A stretch of 64,000 nt of DNA from Wenyingzhuangia fucanilytica (GCF_001697185.1 NZ_CP014224.1:558001-622000), one strand, 5' to 3'. Positions 16,472-24,331 are shown, numbered from the stretch's first letter. Translations and numbers: made by a program. Notes: a model not told the origin generated them from the sequence alone.

Positions 16472-17488
16472 TTTTCTTTTTTGAGAAGATTGTCTTATAA
16501 TCAACTCAGTCCCTAAAGTTTTAGAATGTTCTGCTGGGGATTCGATTGTTTTTTTAATCAATTCAATTAATAATGAAGAGGCAATAATTCCCATTTCAAC
16601 ATCAGGTTGATTAACCGTTGTTAGACCAGGCTCGATTACTGCAGATATTGTGTCGTTGTTAAAACCAACAATAGCAATATCATCTGGTATTTTTAAACCT
16701 TCTTTTTTAAAGAATTGTATAGCACTAATGGCTGCCGTGTCATTAGAGGAATATATACCATCTACTTTTGGTAAGCTCAGTACTTTTTTAGCCAATTCAA
16801 TACCATCAGCTTCAGAAAGTTGAGACTCTAAAATATATTCTTCTCTAATCGGAATGTTATGATTTTTTAGGGCGGTAATATACCCTTGCATTCTTTGTTT
16901 ATAAAGTTCAATTTTTTGAAATCCAGAAAAGTGTACAATATCTTTACAACCATTTTTGATTAGGTGTTCTGTAGCTTTATAACTAGCATCAAAATCATCA
17001 ATACCAATGTTTGGCGTATCACCCATTACAATAGGTCTATCAAAAAAGACAATAGGTCCACCATTGTTTTTAAAATTATGTAAATGATCGTAATTAGTTG
17101 TTCCCATTGAAACAGAAATTAACAATCCATCTACACGGTTAGAAAGTAAGGTAGAAACCAGTTGTTGTTCCCTTTCAAAACTTTCTAAAGATTGTCCAAT
17201 AACTACATTGTATCCTGCTTTATAAGCGGTTTCTTCTATTCCTGAAATTACAGAAGAGAAAAAGTTTCTAGAAATTCTAGGTACAATAATACCAATAGTG
17301 TTGGTTTTATTGGTTCTTAAGTTAGAGGCTAAAATATTTTTTTGATATCCTAATTCAGCTGCTTTTTTCTGAATTAAGTCTTTTGTTTTTTGTGAAACTC
17401 TTGGACTATTATTCAGCGCTCTAGAGACAGTAGAACTGTTAATCTTTAGTGCTCTAGAAATATCATGAATAGTTGTCTTTTTTTTCAT
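16469..17488 (-). CDS. LacI-family transcriptional repressor, probably of the TRAP/kdu regulon
   Basis: A 339-residue LacI/GalR regulator. The helix-turn-helix is residues about 3-30 (TIHDISRALKINSSTVSRALNN), followed by the hinge region and a periplasmic-binding-protein-like effector domain (TIGIIVPRISRNFFSSVISGIEETA, then VDGLLISVS, DGIYSSNDTAAISAIQFFKKEG, TVNQPDVEMGIIASSLLIELI). The basal position downstream of dctPQM suggests it controls that operon and the divergent kduID genes. The likely operator is the 22-bp palindrome at 20525-20546, which has the central CG typical of LacI-family sites. The inducer is probably a ketodeoxyuronate or uronate; that is inference. Confidence 0.93.
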   Translation of the reverse strand: MKKKTTIHDISRALKINSSTVSRALNNSPRVSQKTKDLIQKKAAELGYQKNILASNLRTNKTNTIGIIVPRISRNFFSSVISGIEETAYKAGYNVVIGQSLESFEREQQLVSTLLSNRVDGLLISVSMGTTNYDHLHNFKNNGGPIVFFDRPIVMGDTPNIGIDDFDASYKATEHLIKNGCKDIVHFSGFQKIELYKQRMQGYITALKNHNIPIREEYILESQLSEADGIELAKKVLSLPKVDGIYSSNDTAAISAIQFFKKEGLKIPDDIAIVGFNNDTISAVIEPGLTTVNQPDVEMGIIASSLLIELIKKTIESPAEHSKTLGTELIIRQSSQKRK

Positions 17489-17513
17489 TTTAATTAGGGG
17501 GTATCTTAATGTA

Positions 17514-17560
17514 AAGTAAAACTAAAAATTATAAACATATTATAATTTTTAGTTTTACTT
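17514..17560. repeat. Perfect 21-base inverted repeat between dctM and the LacI gene
   Basis: Arms 17514-17534 and 17540-17560 with a five-base loop. Each arm has only two G/C pairs. It lies 24 bases after the dctM stop and 25 bases before the regulator start. There is no clean U-tract, so it may be a weak attenuator or an mRNA-stabilising or processing hairpin that sets regulator level below transporter level. It is unlike the 22-bp operator farther upstream. Confidence 0.8.
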
Positions 17561-17584
17561 AATTTATAAAGATAAAATAAGAGG

Positions 17585-18886
17585 TTAATTTAATAAACCA
17601 AATACACCTGGTAACCATAAACTTAAAGAAGGGAAATAAGTTACAAGGAATAAAGAAACTATCATGGCTAAAAATAAAGGCAATAATGGTTTGATAACTT
17701 TATCGATAGTAGTATTTGCAACTCCAATCCCTACAAATAGTACAGATCCTACAGGAGGAGTACATAATCCAATACTTAGATTTAAAACCATAATCATTCC
17801 AAAGTGAATTGGATCCATTCCTAAAGCTGTTACTACTGGTAAGAAAATAGGAGTAAAAATTAATACAGCAGGTGTCATATCCATAAACACTCCAACAAAT
17901 AATAATAAAAGGTTGATGATGATTAGAATAACAATTTTATTATCGCTAATTCCTAATAGTACATTACTAATATCTTGAGGAATGTTTTCAAAAGACATTA
18001 CCCATGACATACTCATAGAAGCTCCAATTAACAACATTACAATAGCTGTGGTACAAGAAGAGTCTAATAAAATTTCTGGTAAGCTTTTTAAGTTAATTTC
18101 TTTATAAATAATCCCTAAAAGGAATGTGTATAGCACCGCAATTGCAGAAGCTTCGGTAGCTGTAAAAACTCCTACTACAATTCCACCAATCACAATAATT
18201 AATAATAATAAACTAGGAACGGCATCAATAAAAGTTTTAAATACTTGTTTTAAAGTACTACGCTCTCCTAATTTATATCCTTTCTTTTTTGCCCAAAACG
18301 AAGCTACAAGCATTAAAAGTAATCCTGTTAAGATTCCAGGAACATACCCTGCTAAGAACAATGCGGCAATAGAAACACCACCACTAGCTAAAGAATATAC
18401 AATTAATACATTACTAGGAGGGATGATTAACCCAGTAGTTGATGAGGTAATATTTACCGCAGCTCCAAATTCTTTAGAGTATCCTTCTTTTTCCATTTCA
18501 GGACCTAAGATACTTCCCATTGCAGATGCAGATGCCATTGCAGATCCTGCAATAGCTCCCATAAGCATAGCTCCAATAACATTAATAAGTGCTAAACCAC
18601 CAGGTAAAGAACCTACTAATGTTTTGGCAAAAGCAATTAATCGATGGGCAATTCCACCTTTATTCATTAACTGTCCAGACAATACAAAGAAAGGGATTGC
18701 TAATAAAGAAAAACTATCTAATCCTGTTCCCATTCTTTGGGAAACAGTTGTTAATGCAGGCATCACAGGGATGCTTACCAACATTGTTAATACTGAAGAA
18801 ATGGCAATACTCCAAGCTACAGGTGTTCCGATGGTTAGTAAGATCAGAAAACTTACTACTAATACTAATTCTGGTAAAAATTCCAT
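17585..18886 (-). CDS. dctM: TRAP transporter large permease subunit DctM
   Basis: The 433-residue membrane subunit carries substrate across the inner membrane in symport with sodium ions. It has roughly 12 hydrophobic segments throughout (LVLVVSFLILLTIGTPVAWSI, then FSLLAIPFFVLSGQLMN, VIGAMLMGAIAGSAMASASAMG near residue 105, TGLIIPPSNVLIVYSLASGG near 150). These are the DctM family signatures. It is third in the operon dctP-dctQ-dctM with five bases to dctQ. A regulator follows after a long hairpin. The linked kduI and kduD suggest the substrate is a uronate or a breakdown product of acidic polysaccharides. Confidence 0.95.
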   Translation of the reverse strand: MEFLPELVLVVSFLILLTIGTPVAWSIAISSVLTMLVSIPVMPALTTVSQRMGTGLDSFSLLAIPFFVLSGQLMNKGGIAHRLIAFAKTLVGSLPGGLALINVIGAMLMGAIAGSAMASASAMGSILGPEMEKEGYSKEFGAAVNITSSTTGLIIPPSNVLIVYSLASGGVSIAALFLAGYVPGILTGLLLMLVASFWAKKKGYKLGERSTLKQVFKTFIDAVPSLLLLIIVIGGIVVGVFTATEASAIAVLYTFLLGIIYKEINLKSLPEILLDSSCTTAIVMLLIGASMSMSWVMSFENIPQDISNVLLGISDNKIVILIIINLLLLFVGVFMDMTPAVLIFTPIFLPVVTALGMDPIHFGMIMVLNLSIGLCTPPVGSVLFVGIGVANTTIDKVIKPLLPLFLAMIVSLFLVTYFPSLSLWLPGVFGLLN

Positions 18887-18891
18887 AATAT

Positions 18892-19350
18892 TTATGATCT
18901 TAAAAGGTCTGTAATTTTATAATAAATAATTAATGCTCCACTTACAGGAATTACTGCGTATACAAAAGCCAGTGGTATTTGTAATGCTGGAGAGGTTTGT
19001 CCAAGTAAAAAACTAATGTATACCAATCTTAATCCACCAACAACCATGGCAGCAAAAGCAAAAAGTATCACTAAAATAAAAACTAATATTCTTAATTTTT
19101 TTTGAGTAGCAGGACCTGTTTTTAAAGGAACTACATCAATAGCAACATGCATGTTTCTACCCGATACATATGCAGCACCTAAAATTCCGACCCAAATCAT
19201 TAAGTATCTAGATAATTCATCCGTAAAAGAACTAGGAGATCCGATGACAAATCTTGAAAATACTTGCCATAACACATTAATAACCATCAATCCCATGATA
19301 ATCGTTAAGGCAGTACCTAGTGTTTTATCTATTTTTTTTCTTAATTCCAT
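18892..19350 (-). CDS. dctQ: TRAP transporter small permease subunit DctQ
   Basis: A 152-residue membrane protein with four hydrophobic segments (TALTIIMGLMVINVLWQVFSRFV, YLMIWVGILGAAYVSG, ILVFILVILFAFAAMVVGG, IPLAFVYAVIPVSGALIIYY). The motif SSFTDELSRYLMIWVGILGAA is diagnostic of DctQ. It pairs with DctM to form the inner-membrane part of the tripartite transporter. The gene starts one base after the dctP stop and ends five bases before dctM, so the operon is tightly coupled. Confidence 0.95.
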   Translation of the reverse strand: MELRKKIDKTLGTALTIIMGLMVINVLWQVFSRFVIGSPSSFTDELSRYLMIWVGILGAAYVSGRNMHVAIDVVPLKTGPATQKKLRILVFILVILFAFAAMVVGGLRLVYISFLLGQTSPALQIPLAFVYAVIPVSGALIIYYKITDLLRS

Positions 19351-19351
19351 T

Positions 19352-20332
19352 TTACTTCGTGTTTTTAATTCGTTGAATTAATTTATAAACTTCAGGGTCT
19401 TTTTTTACTTCATCATAAATAGGAGTTACCATATCAGAGAATAAAGTTTTGTCAGGTCTAATAATTTTAACTCCTGCTTTTTCAACTTCAGTAAGGGCTT
19501 CTTTTTCGGCTTCTAACCAAAGTTCTCTTTGATACTTCACAGAGTTTTTGATAGCTATTTTAACCCATTCTTTTTCTTGTTCGGTTAAAGCATCCCAAAA
19601 GTGAGTACTTCCTACAAGAATGTCTGGAACTACAGTGTGTTCATCTAAGGTGTAATTTTTACAAACTTCGTAATGTCTAGATAAATAAAAAGAAGGAGGA
19701 TTGTTTTCAGCTGCATCCACCACTCCTTGTTGTAATGAAGTGTATAATTCTCCCCATGAAATAGGTGTTGGAGAACCACCAAGACTACGAACCATATTCA
19801 TGGCACTAACACTTTCCATCACACGTATTTTTAATCCTTTTAAATCTTCGGGAGAGTGAATAGCTTTGTCTTTGCTATAAAAACTTCTACTTCCAGCATC
19901 ATAATATCCTAAACCTTTTAACCAAAACTGAATTCCATCATCTAATAATTCTTGACCAATTTCACCGTCTAATACATTAAAAGTATGTTCGCGATCTCTA
20001 AATAAATAAGGCAATCCTAATACTTTCATTTTAGGCGCAAAATTCTCTAAAACCGCTGCAGATACTTTAGTCATTTCTAAACTACCAATTTGTAGTAACT
20101 CTAAACATTCTCTTTCTGTTCCAAGTTGTTGACTAGGATAGACATTAATTTTTAATGTTCCGTTTGATAATTTGTATAAATCATCACTCATTTTAAGCAT
20201 GGCAATATGAACTGAGTGCTTTGTATCTAAACCATGAGCTAGTTTAATGGTTTTGGTTTTTTTTGTTAATTCATTACATCCGAATAATAGTGGAATGAAA
20301 AACAAACAATATAAGATTGTTTTAAGTCGCAT
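19352..20332 (-). CDS. dctP: TRAP transporter substrate-binding lipoprotein DctP
   Basis: A 326-residue solute-binding protein of the TRAP (DctP/SiaP) family. It has a lipoprotein signal peptide ending in the lipobox LLFGC (Cys near residue 19), so it is probably anchored rather than free. Family signatures include LAHGLDTKHSVHIAMLKMSDDLYKLSNG, VYPSQQLGTERECLELLQIG, LKGLKIRVMESVSAMNMVRSLGGSPTPISWGELYTSLQQGVVDAAENN near residue 165; the Arg in KIRVM is the usual carboxylate anchor. This supports an organic acid such as a sugar acid as substrate. The predicted promoter is at 20504-20533, giving an mRNA leader of roughly 165 bases. Confidence 0.95.
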   Translation of the reverse strand: MRLKTILYCLFFIPLLFGCNELTKKTKTIKLAHGLDTKHSVHIAMLKMSDDLYKLSNGTLKINVYPSQQLGTERECLELLQIGSLEMTKVSAAVLENFAPKMKVLGLPYLFRDREHTFNVLDGEIGQELLDDGIQFWLKGLGYYDAGSRSFYSKDKAIHSPEDLKGLKIRVMESVSAMNMVRSLGGSPTPISWGELYTSLQQGVVDAAENNPPSFYLSRHYEVCKNYTLDEHTVVPDILVGSTHFWDALTEQEKEWVKIAIKNSVKYQRELWLEAEKEALTEVEKAGVKIIRPDKTLFSDMVTPIYDEVKKDPEVYKLIQRIKNTK

Positions 20333-20503
20333 GAGTTTTGTCTTGTTATAAATTTAAATGATGATTTTTTTATTAATTACGATGTTATAAGGTGATTATA
20401 ATATGTTGAAGTTCAATATTATCTCTTTATATAAACCTTTCTGTTTTTTGTGTAATATATGTAAATTATTAGTGAATAAATTATAGAATTATTAGTGTTT
20501 GAG

Positions 20504-20533
20504 CAAATGTATAATTTTATTTCTACAATACAA
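20504..20533 (-). promoter_or_regulatory. Promoter of the dctPQM operon
   Basis: On the minus strand a TTG (20533-20531) is followed after 19 bases by TACATTTG (20511-20504), fitting TTG-N19-TAnnTTTG. Its -33 element lies inside the 22-bp palindrome. Confidence 0.6.
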
Positions 20534-20546
20534 TCGATTGTATTGT
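20525..20546. promoter_or_regulatory. Perfect 22-bp palindrome, probable LacI-family operator for dctPQM and kduID
   Basis: Half-site ACAATACAATC followed by its exact complement GATTGTATTGT, with the central CG pair typical of LacI-family operators. It covers the -33 elements of both divergent promoters (20504-20533 minus; 20538-20566 plus), so one bound dimer could block both. The regulator gene lies at the end of the dct operon. Confidence 0.75.
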
Positions 20547-20566
20547 GTTTTTTTTTACTACTTTTG
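20538..20566 (+). promoter_or_regulatory. Promoter of kduI-kduD
   Basis: TTG at 20538-20540, 18 bases, then TACTTTTG at 20559-20566, a full TAnnTTTG match. Expected transcription start is near 20572, about 20 bases before the kduI ATG. The -33 element is inside the palindrome. Confidence 0.65.
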
Positions 20567-20594
20567 CTAGCATTAAAATTAATATAGCAAACGT

Positions 20595-21437
20595 ATGAAA
20601 CAGAATATTGAAACTAGATATGCAGCTTCTCCAAGAGAGGTAAAACAGATGGATACTCAAGGATTAAGAGATGAATTCTTAGTAGAGGATTTGTTTACTG
20701 AGGACAATGTTAAATTGGTGTATTCTCATTATGATAGATATGTTATAGGAGGGGTTTCACCAGTAAACAAAGCGATTTCTTTAGAAACGATAGATCAGTT
20801 AAAGTCTTCTTACTTTTTAGAAAGAAGAGAGTTAGGAGTTATAAACGTTGGTGAAGCAGGATCTGTTAGTGTTGATGGTCAAGTATATGAACTAGGACAC
20901 AAAGAAGCTTTATACATTGGAAAAGGAAATAAAGAAATTATTTTCTCAAGTAAGTCTTCTAGTAACCCAGCACTTTTTTATATCAATTCAACTCCAGCAC
21001 ATAAAACTTATCCAACTAAAAAGATTGGTTTAGATGATGTTGAGGTAGTAGAGTTAGGTACACCAGAAACTAGTAATGCTAGAACCATTCGTAAGTATAT
21101 TGTAAATAGTGTGGTTGATGTATGTCAATTACAAATGGGGATGACTACTTTAAAATCTGGAAGTGTATGGAATACTATGCCAGCTCACGTTCATGATAGA
21201 AGAATGGAAGTTTATTTCTATTTAGATGTACCACAAGACCAAGCAGTATCTCATTTTATGGGAGAGCCAACAGAAACAAGACATGTTTGGATGGCAAATC
21301 ATCAAGCAATCATTTCTCCACCATGGTCAATTCACTCTGGAGCAGGAACTTCATCATATACTTTTATTTGGGGTATGGCTGGTGAAAATCTTGATTATGG
21401 AGATATGGATGTATGTGCAATAAACGAATTACGATAA
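20595..21437 (+). CDS. kduI: 5-dehydro-4-deoxy-D-glucuronate isomerase KduI
   Basis: The 280-residue cytosolic zinc isomerase interconverts 5-dehydro-4-deoxy-D-glucuronate (4-deoxy-L-threo-5-hexosulose uronate) and 3-deoxy-D-glycero-2,5-hexodiulosonate. That substrate arises spontaneously from unsaturated uronates released by polysaccharide lyases and unsaturated glucuronyl hydrolases. The cupin fold and zinc site are visible: TMPAHVHDRRMEVYFYLDVP near residue 195 (His, His, Glu) and PPWSIHSGAGTSSYTFIWGMAGEN near 241 (fourth ligand His). The N-terminal ETRYAASPREVKQMDTQGLR is also diagnostic. It starts under an operator-controlled promoter and is followed by kduD after 26 bases. Confidence 0.97.
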   Translation: MKQNIETRYAASPREVKQMDTQGLRDEFLVEDLFTEDNVKLVYSHYDRYVIGGVSPVNKAISLETIDQLKSSYFLERRELGVINVGEAGSVSVDGQVYELGHKEALYIGKGNKEIIFSSKSSSNPALFYINSTPAHKTYPTKKIGLDDVEVVELGTPETSNARTIRKYIVNSVVDVCQLQMGMTTLKSGSVWNTMPAHVHDRRMEVYFYLDVPQDQAVSHFMGEPTETRHVWMANHQAIISPPWSIHSGAGTSSYTFIWGMAGENLDYGDMDVCAINELR

Positions 21438-21463
21438 TCTAACCAATTAATTATAATAATATT

Positions 21464-22255
21464 ATGTCAAAACAATTGTTTGATTTAACAGGGAAAGTAG
21501 CTCTTATCACAGGAGCAACTCATGGTTTAGGTATGGCTATGGCTAAAGGATTAGGGTTTGCAGGAGCAACTATTGTTGTTAACGGAAATTCGTCACAAGA
21601 AAAATTAGATACTGCAGTAGCAGCATACAAAGAATTGGGATTAAATGCTCATGGATATTTGTTTGATGTAACTAATGAAGAGCAGGTTATAGCAAGTGTA
21701 AAAAAGATTGAAAAAGAGGTTGGTGCTATTGATGTTTTGGTAAATAATGCTGGAATTATAAAGAGAACTCCTTTGGTAGAAATGGAGGTAGCAGATTTTA
21801 AACAAGTAATAGATGTAGATTTAGTATCTCCTTTTATTGTTTCTAAAGCTGTAGTACCAGGAATGATTGAAAGAAATAGCGGGAAAATTATTAACATTTG
21901 CTCTATGATGAGTGAGTTAGGAAGAAATTCTGTAGGAGCATATGCAGCTGCCAAAGGTGGATTGAAGATGTTGACTCAAAATATGGCTACAGAATGGGCT
22001 AAGTTTAATATTCAAACCAATGGGATTGGGCCAGGATATTTTGCTACAAGCCAAACAGCTCCTATTAGAGTAGAAGGAAACCCTTTTAACGATTTTATTA
22101 TAAGTAGAACGCCAGCAGGAAAATGGGGAGACCCAGATGATTTACAAGGAGCAGCTATTTTCTTAAGTTCTAATGCAAGTAACTTTATTAATGGTCAGGT
22201 ATTATATGTTGATGGAGGAATTTTAGCTACTATTGGTAAACCATCAAACGAATAA
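21464..22255 (+). CDS. kduD: 2-dehydro-3-deoxy-D-gluconate 5-dehydrogenase KduD (short-chain dehydrogenase)
   Basis: A 263-residue short-chain dehydrogenase. The Rossmann motif is ITGATHGLGMAMAKGLG near residue 16, NNAG is near 92, the catalytic Ser lies in NICSMMSELG and the Tyr-Lys pair in YAAAKGG near 160. In this operon it should reduce 3-deoxy-D-glycero-2,5-hexodiulosonate with NAD(P)H to 2-keto-3-deoxygluconate, following KduI. Cofactor choice cannot be decided from the sequence. The downstream enzymes KDG kinase and KDPG aldolase are not in the window, although a ROK kinase is next on the other strand. Confidence 0.93.
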   Translation: MSKQLFDLTGKVALITGATHGLGMAMAKGLGFAGATIVVNGNSSQEKLDTAVAAYKELGLNAHGYLFDVTNEEQVIASVKKIEKEVGAIDVLVNNAGIIKRTPLVEMEVADFKQVIDVDLVSPFIVSKAVVPGMIERNSGKIINICSMMSELGRNSVGAYAAAKGGLKMLTQNMATEWAKFNIQTNGIGPGYFATSQTAPIRVEGNPFNDFIISRTPAGKWGDPDDLQGAAIFLSSNASNFINGQVLYVDGGILATIGKPSNE

Positions 22256-22287
22256 ATAAGTTAATCTTTTTAAATTAAGTGTTTTAT

Positions 22288-22325
22288 AAAAAAAGAGGAT
22301 GATTATTTCATCCTCTTTTTTTGTT
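22288..22325. terminator. Bidirectional terminator between kduD and the ROK gene
   Basis: Stem GAGGATGA (22295-22302) with TCATCCTC (22308-22315), flanked by A- and T-runs. The stem matches that of the terminator at 16434-16471 on the other side of the cassette. Confidence 0.88.
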
Positions 22326-23231
22326 TTAATCTTCTTTAAAGCAAAGAGCGGCAGCACCAATAATTCCGGCATCATTACCTAGGGTTGCAAGTCTAATGTC
22401 TAGATTTTCAAGATAGTATTCAGGAAGTCTTTTCTTAAGTACTTTATTCATATTCTTTTTCACAATCTTAAAAGCTTTACTAACCCCTCCTCCAATAAAA
22501 ACAGTTTTAACGTCCAATATTCTTAAAGTAGACACAAGGGTTTCACCTAAAACAAATCCTACTTTTTCAAATACTTCAACAGCTACGGGATCATCATTTG
22601 TAGCAGCAATTACAATATCTTTTGCATTTAGGTTTTTAGAAACTAAATTGGTTTTCTGTCCTTTTTTTATTTTTTTCAAAGCCATTTCAATCAAAGCTTT
22701 TTTTCCCATATTTTCTTCAGCGGTTTTTCCGTTAGAGGAAATAATATGACCTGCTTCCATAGCATTTCCATTTCCCCCTTTAAAAATTTTACCATCTAAC
22801 ACGGCTGCACTTCCAAGTCCAGTTCCTAAAGTCATAAATAAAAAGTTTTTAGGTACTTTGTTTTTGGCAAAATGCAATTCACCAATAGCCGCAGCATTGG
22901 CATCGTTTTCAAGAAAGAAAGAAGTATTAGGATGTTTATTTTCTAAAATACTAATTAGATCAACATTATTAAATTCAGGAATATTTTCCATGTAAACCGT
23001 TGTTTTTCGGTTTTTAGAAATCATTCCAGGAACAGCAATTCCCACTTTTTTTATTTGCGGATTTTCTTTTAGTTCTAGATTAATTAATTTTACAAACTCG
23101 CTGATGAAGTTTCCTGTATCACGTAAAATTTTGGTAGGATGTTTTTCTTTTTTAAGTAAAGAACCTTTTTTATTTACAACTCCAATTTTTATATTGGTTC
23201 CACCAACATCAATTCCTATATACTCTTCCAT
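22326..23231 (-). CDS. ROK-family sugar kinase
   Basis: A 301-residue protein of the ROK (repressor, ORF, kinase) family without a DNA-binding domain, so a kinase. The ATP-binding motif is IGIDVGGTNIKIGVVNK near residue 4. The catalytic Asp lies in FLENDANAAAIGELHF near 109, and GTGLGSAAVLDGKIFKGGNGNAMEAGHI is near 138. The usual zinc-binding cysteine cluster after the GH motif (CxCGxxGC) is absent; the sequence there is SSNGKTAEENMGKKALIEMA. The substrate is most often glucose, fructose or an amino sugar. Being next to kduID it could phosphorylate a ketodeoxy sugar acid, but this is speculation; KDG kinases are normally PfkB-type. Confidence 0.88.
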   Translation of the reverse strand: MEEYIGIDVGGTNIKIGVVNKKGSLLKKEKHPTKILRDTGNFISEFVKLINLELKENPQIKKVGIAVPGMISKNRKTTVYMENIPEFNNVDLISILENKHPNTSFFLENDANAAAIGELHFAKNKVPKNFLFMTLGTGLGSAAVLDGKIFKGGNGNAMEAGHIISSNGKTAEENMGKKALIEMALKKIKKGQKTNLVSKNLNAKDIVIAATNDDPVAVEVFEKVGFVLGETLVSTLRILDVKTVFIGGGVSKAFKIVKKNMNKVLKKRLPEYYLENLDIRLATLGNDAGIIGAAALCFKED

Positions 23232-23398
23232 TTAAATTTAGTTTTATGAATTAGATAAAAAATATGGGGTATGAGTAAATATAGGTAAAATCTGTTTTTT
23301 AATAAGAGTTATAAGGTGATTATCTGATTTGATTATGAATTATTTTGCTTTTAAATGTGTTTTTTGATGAAATTACACTGATTTACAATTCAAAATAA

Positions 23399-23429
23399 TT
23401 TGTCCTACATAAATAAAACTGTATTTTTG
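23399..23429 (+). promoter_or_regulatory. Consensus promoter of the transketolase half gene
   Basis: TTTG at 23399-23402, 19 bases, then TATTTTTG at 23422-23429, an exact TTTG-N19-TAnnTTTG promoter. The ATG is at 23449, so the leader is about 13 bases. Confidence 0.75.
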
Positions 23430-23448
23430 CCGCACTAAATTAAATATA

Positions 23449-24297
23449 ATGGCAAGTATTCAAGAGCTAAAAGATTTTACACAACAAGTAAGAAGAGATA
23501 TTTTACGTATGGTTCATGCTGTGAATTCAGGACATCCAGGAGGATCATTAGGGTGTGCGGAATATATTACAGTGTTGTATCAAGAAATTATGAAGCACAA
23601 TGCTGAGAAATTTGACATGGATGGAAAAGATCAAGATTTGTTCTTTTTATCTAATGGACATATTTCTCCAGTTTTTTATAGTGTATTGTCTCGTAGCGGA
23701 TATTTTCCAGTATCTGAATTATCGACTTTCCGTTTGCTAAATTCTAGATTACAAGGACATCCAACTACTCACGAAGGTTTAGAAGGAATTCGTATCGCAT
23801 CTGGTTCTTTAGGACAAGGAATGAGTGTTGCTCTTGGAGCAGCTCAAGCTAAAAAATTAAATGGTGATGATCGTTTGGTATATAGCTTACACGGTGATGG
23901 TGAGTTACAAGAAGGTCAAAACTGGGAAGCAATTATGTATGCTGCTGCTAAGAAAGTAGATAATTATATTGCTGCGGTTGATGTTAACTTAAAACAAATT
24001 GATGGTACAACTGATCAGGTTTTACCAATGGGATCTATTAAAGCTAAATTTGAAGCTTTTGGATGGGAAGTTTTAGAGGTTAAAGAAGGAAATGATATCG
24101 AAGCAATTATTGCAGGTTTAAAGAAAGCTCAATCTTTAACAGGTAACGGAAAACCAGTTTGTATTTTATTATATACAGAAATGGGTAACGGAGTTGATTT
24201 TATGATGCACACTCACGCATGGCACGGTAAAGCACCAAATGATGAGCAATTAGAAAATGCATTGGCTCAAAATCCTGAAACTTTAGGAGATTATTAA
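23449..24297 (+). CDS. Transketolase, N-terminal (thiamine-diphosphate-binding) subunit
   Basis: A 282-residue protein covering only the N-terminal TPP-binding third of transketolase. Landmarks are HAVNSGHPGGSLGCAEYITVLY near residue 23, FLSNGHISPVFYS, GHPTTHEGLEGIRIASGSLGQGMSVALGAA near 103 and the TPP/metal motif YSLHGDGELQEGQNWEA near 144. Split transketolases work as an alpha2-beta2 complex in the non-oxidative pentose phosphate pathway. The gene for the C-terminal (pyrimidine-binding) half normally follows at once. Here a terminator and an unrelated minus-strand gene follow instead, so the partner must be elsewhere or outside the window. The promoter is a full consensus match. Confidence 0.93.
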   Translation: MASIQELKDFTQQVRRDILRMVHAVNSGHPGGSLGCAEYITVLYQEIMKHNAEKFDMDGKDQDLFFLSNGHISPVFYSVLSRSGYFPVSELSTFRLLNSRLQGHPTTHEGLEGIRIASGSLGQGMSVALGAAQAKKLNGDDRLVYSLHGDGELQEGQNWEAIMYAAAKKVDNYIAAVDVNLKQIDGTTDQVLPMGSIKAKFEAFGWEVLEVKEGNDIEAIIAGLKKAQSLTGNGKPVCILLYTEMGNGVDFMMHTHAWHGKAPNDEQLENALAQNPETLGDY

Positions 24298-24331
24298 GAA
24301 TAGCAATTCTTTATTATAAAATATATTAGTT

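Noticed and set aside
18126-18914. A long open frame on the plus strand opposite dctM
   Set aside because: It is antisense to a well-conserved TRAP permease and shows no family motif; its amino acid pattern follows from the hydrophobic codons of the other strand.
16469-22325. The kdu cassette as a horizontally acquired island
   Set aside because: Codon use and base composition look the same as the flanks by eye, and there is no mobility gene. The matching terminators are only suggestive, so they are listed as a separate finding and not as a transfer call.
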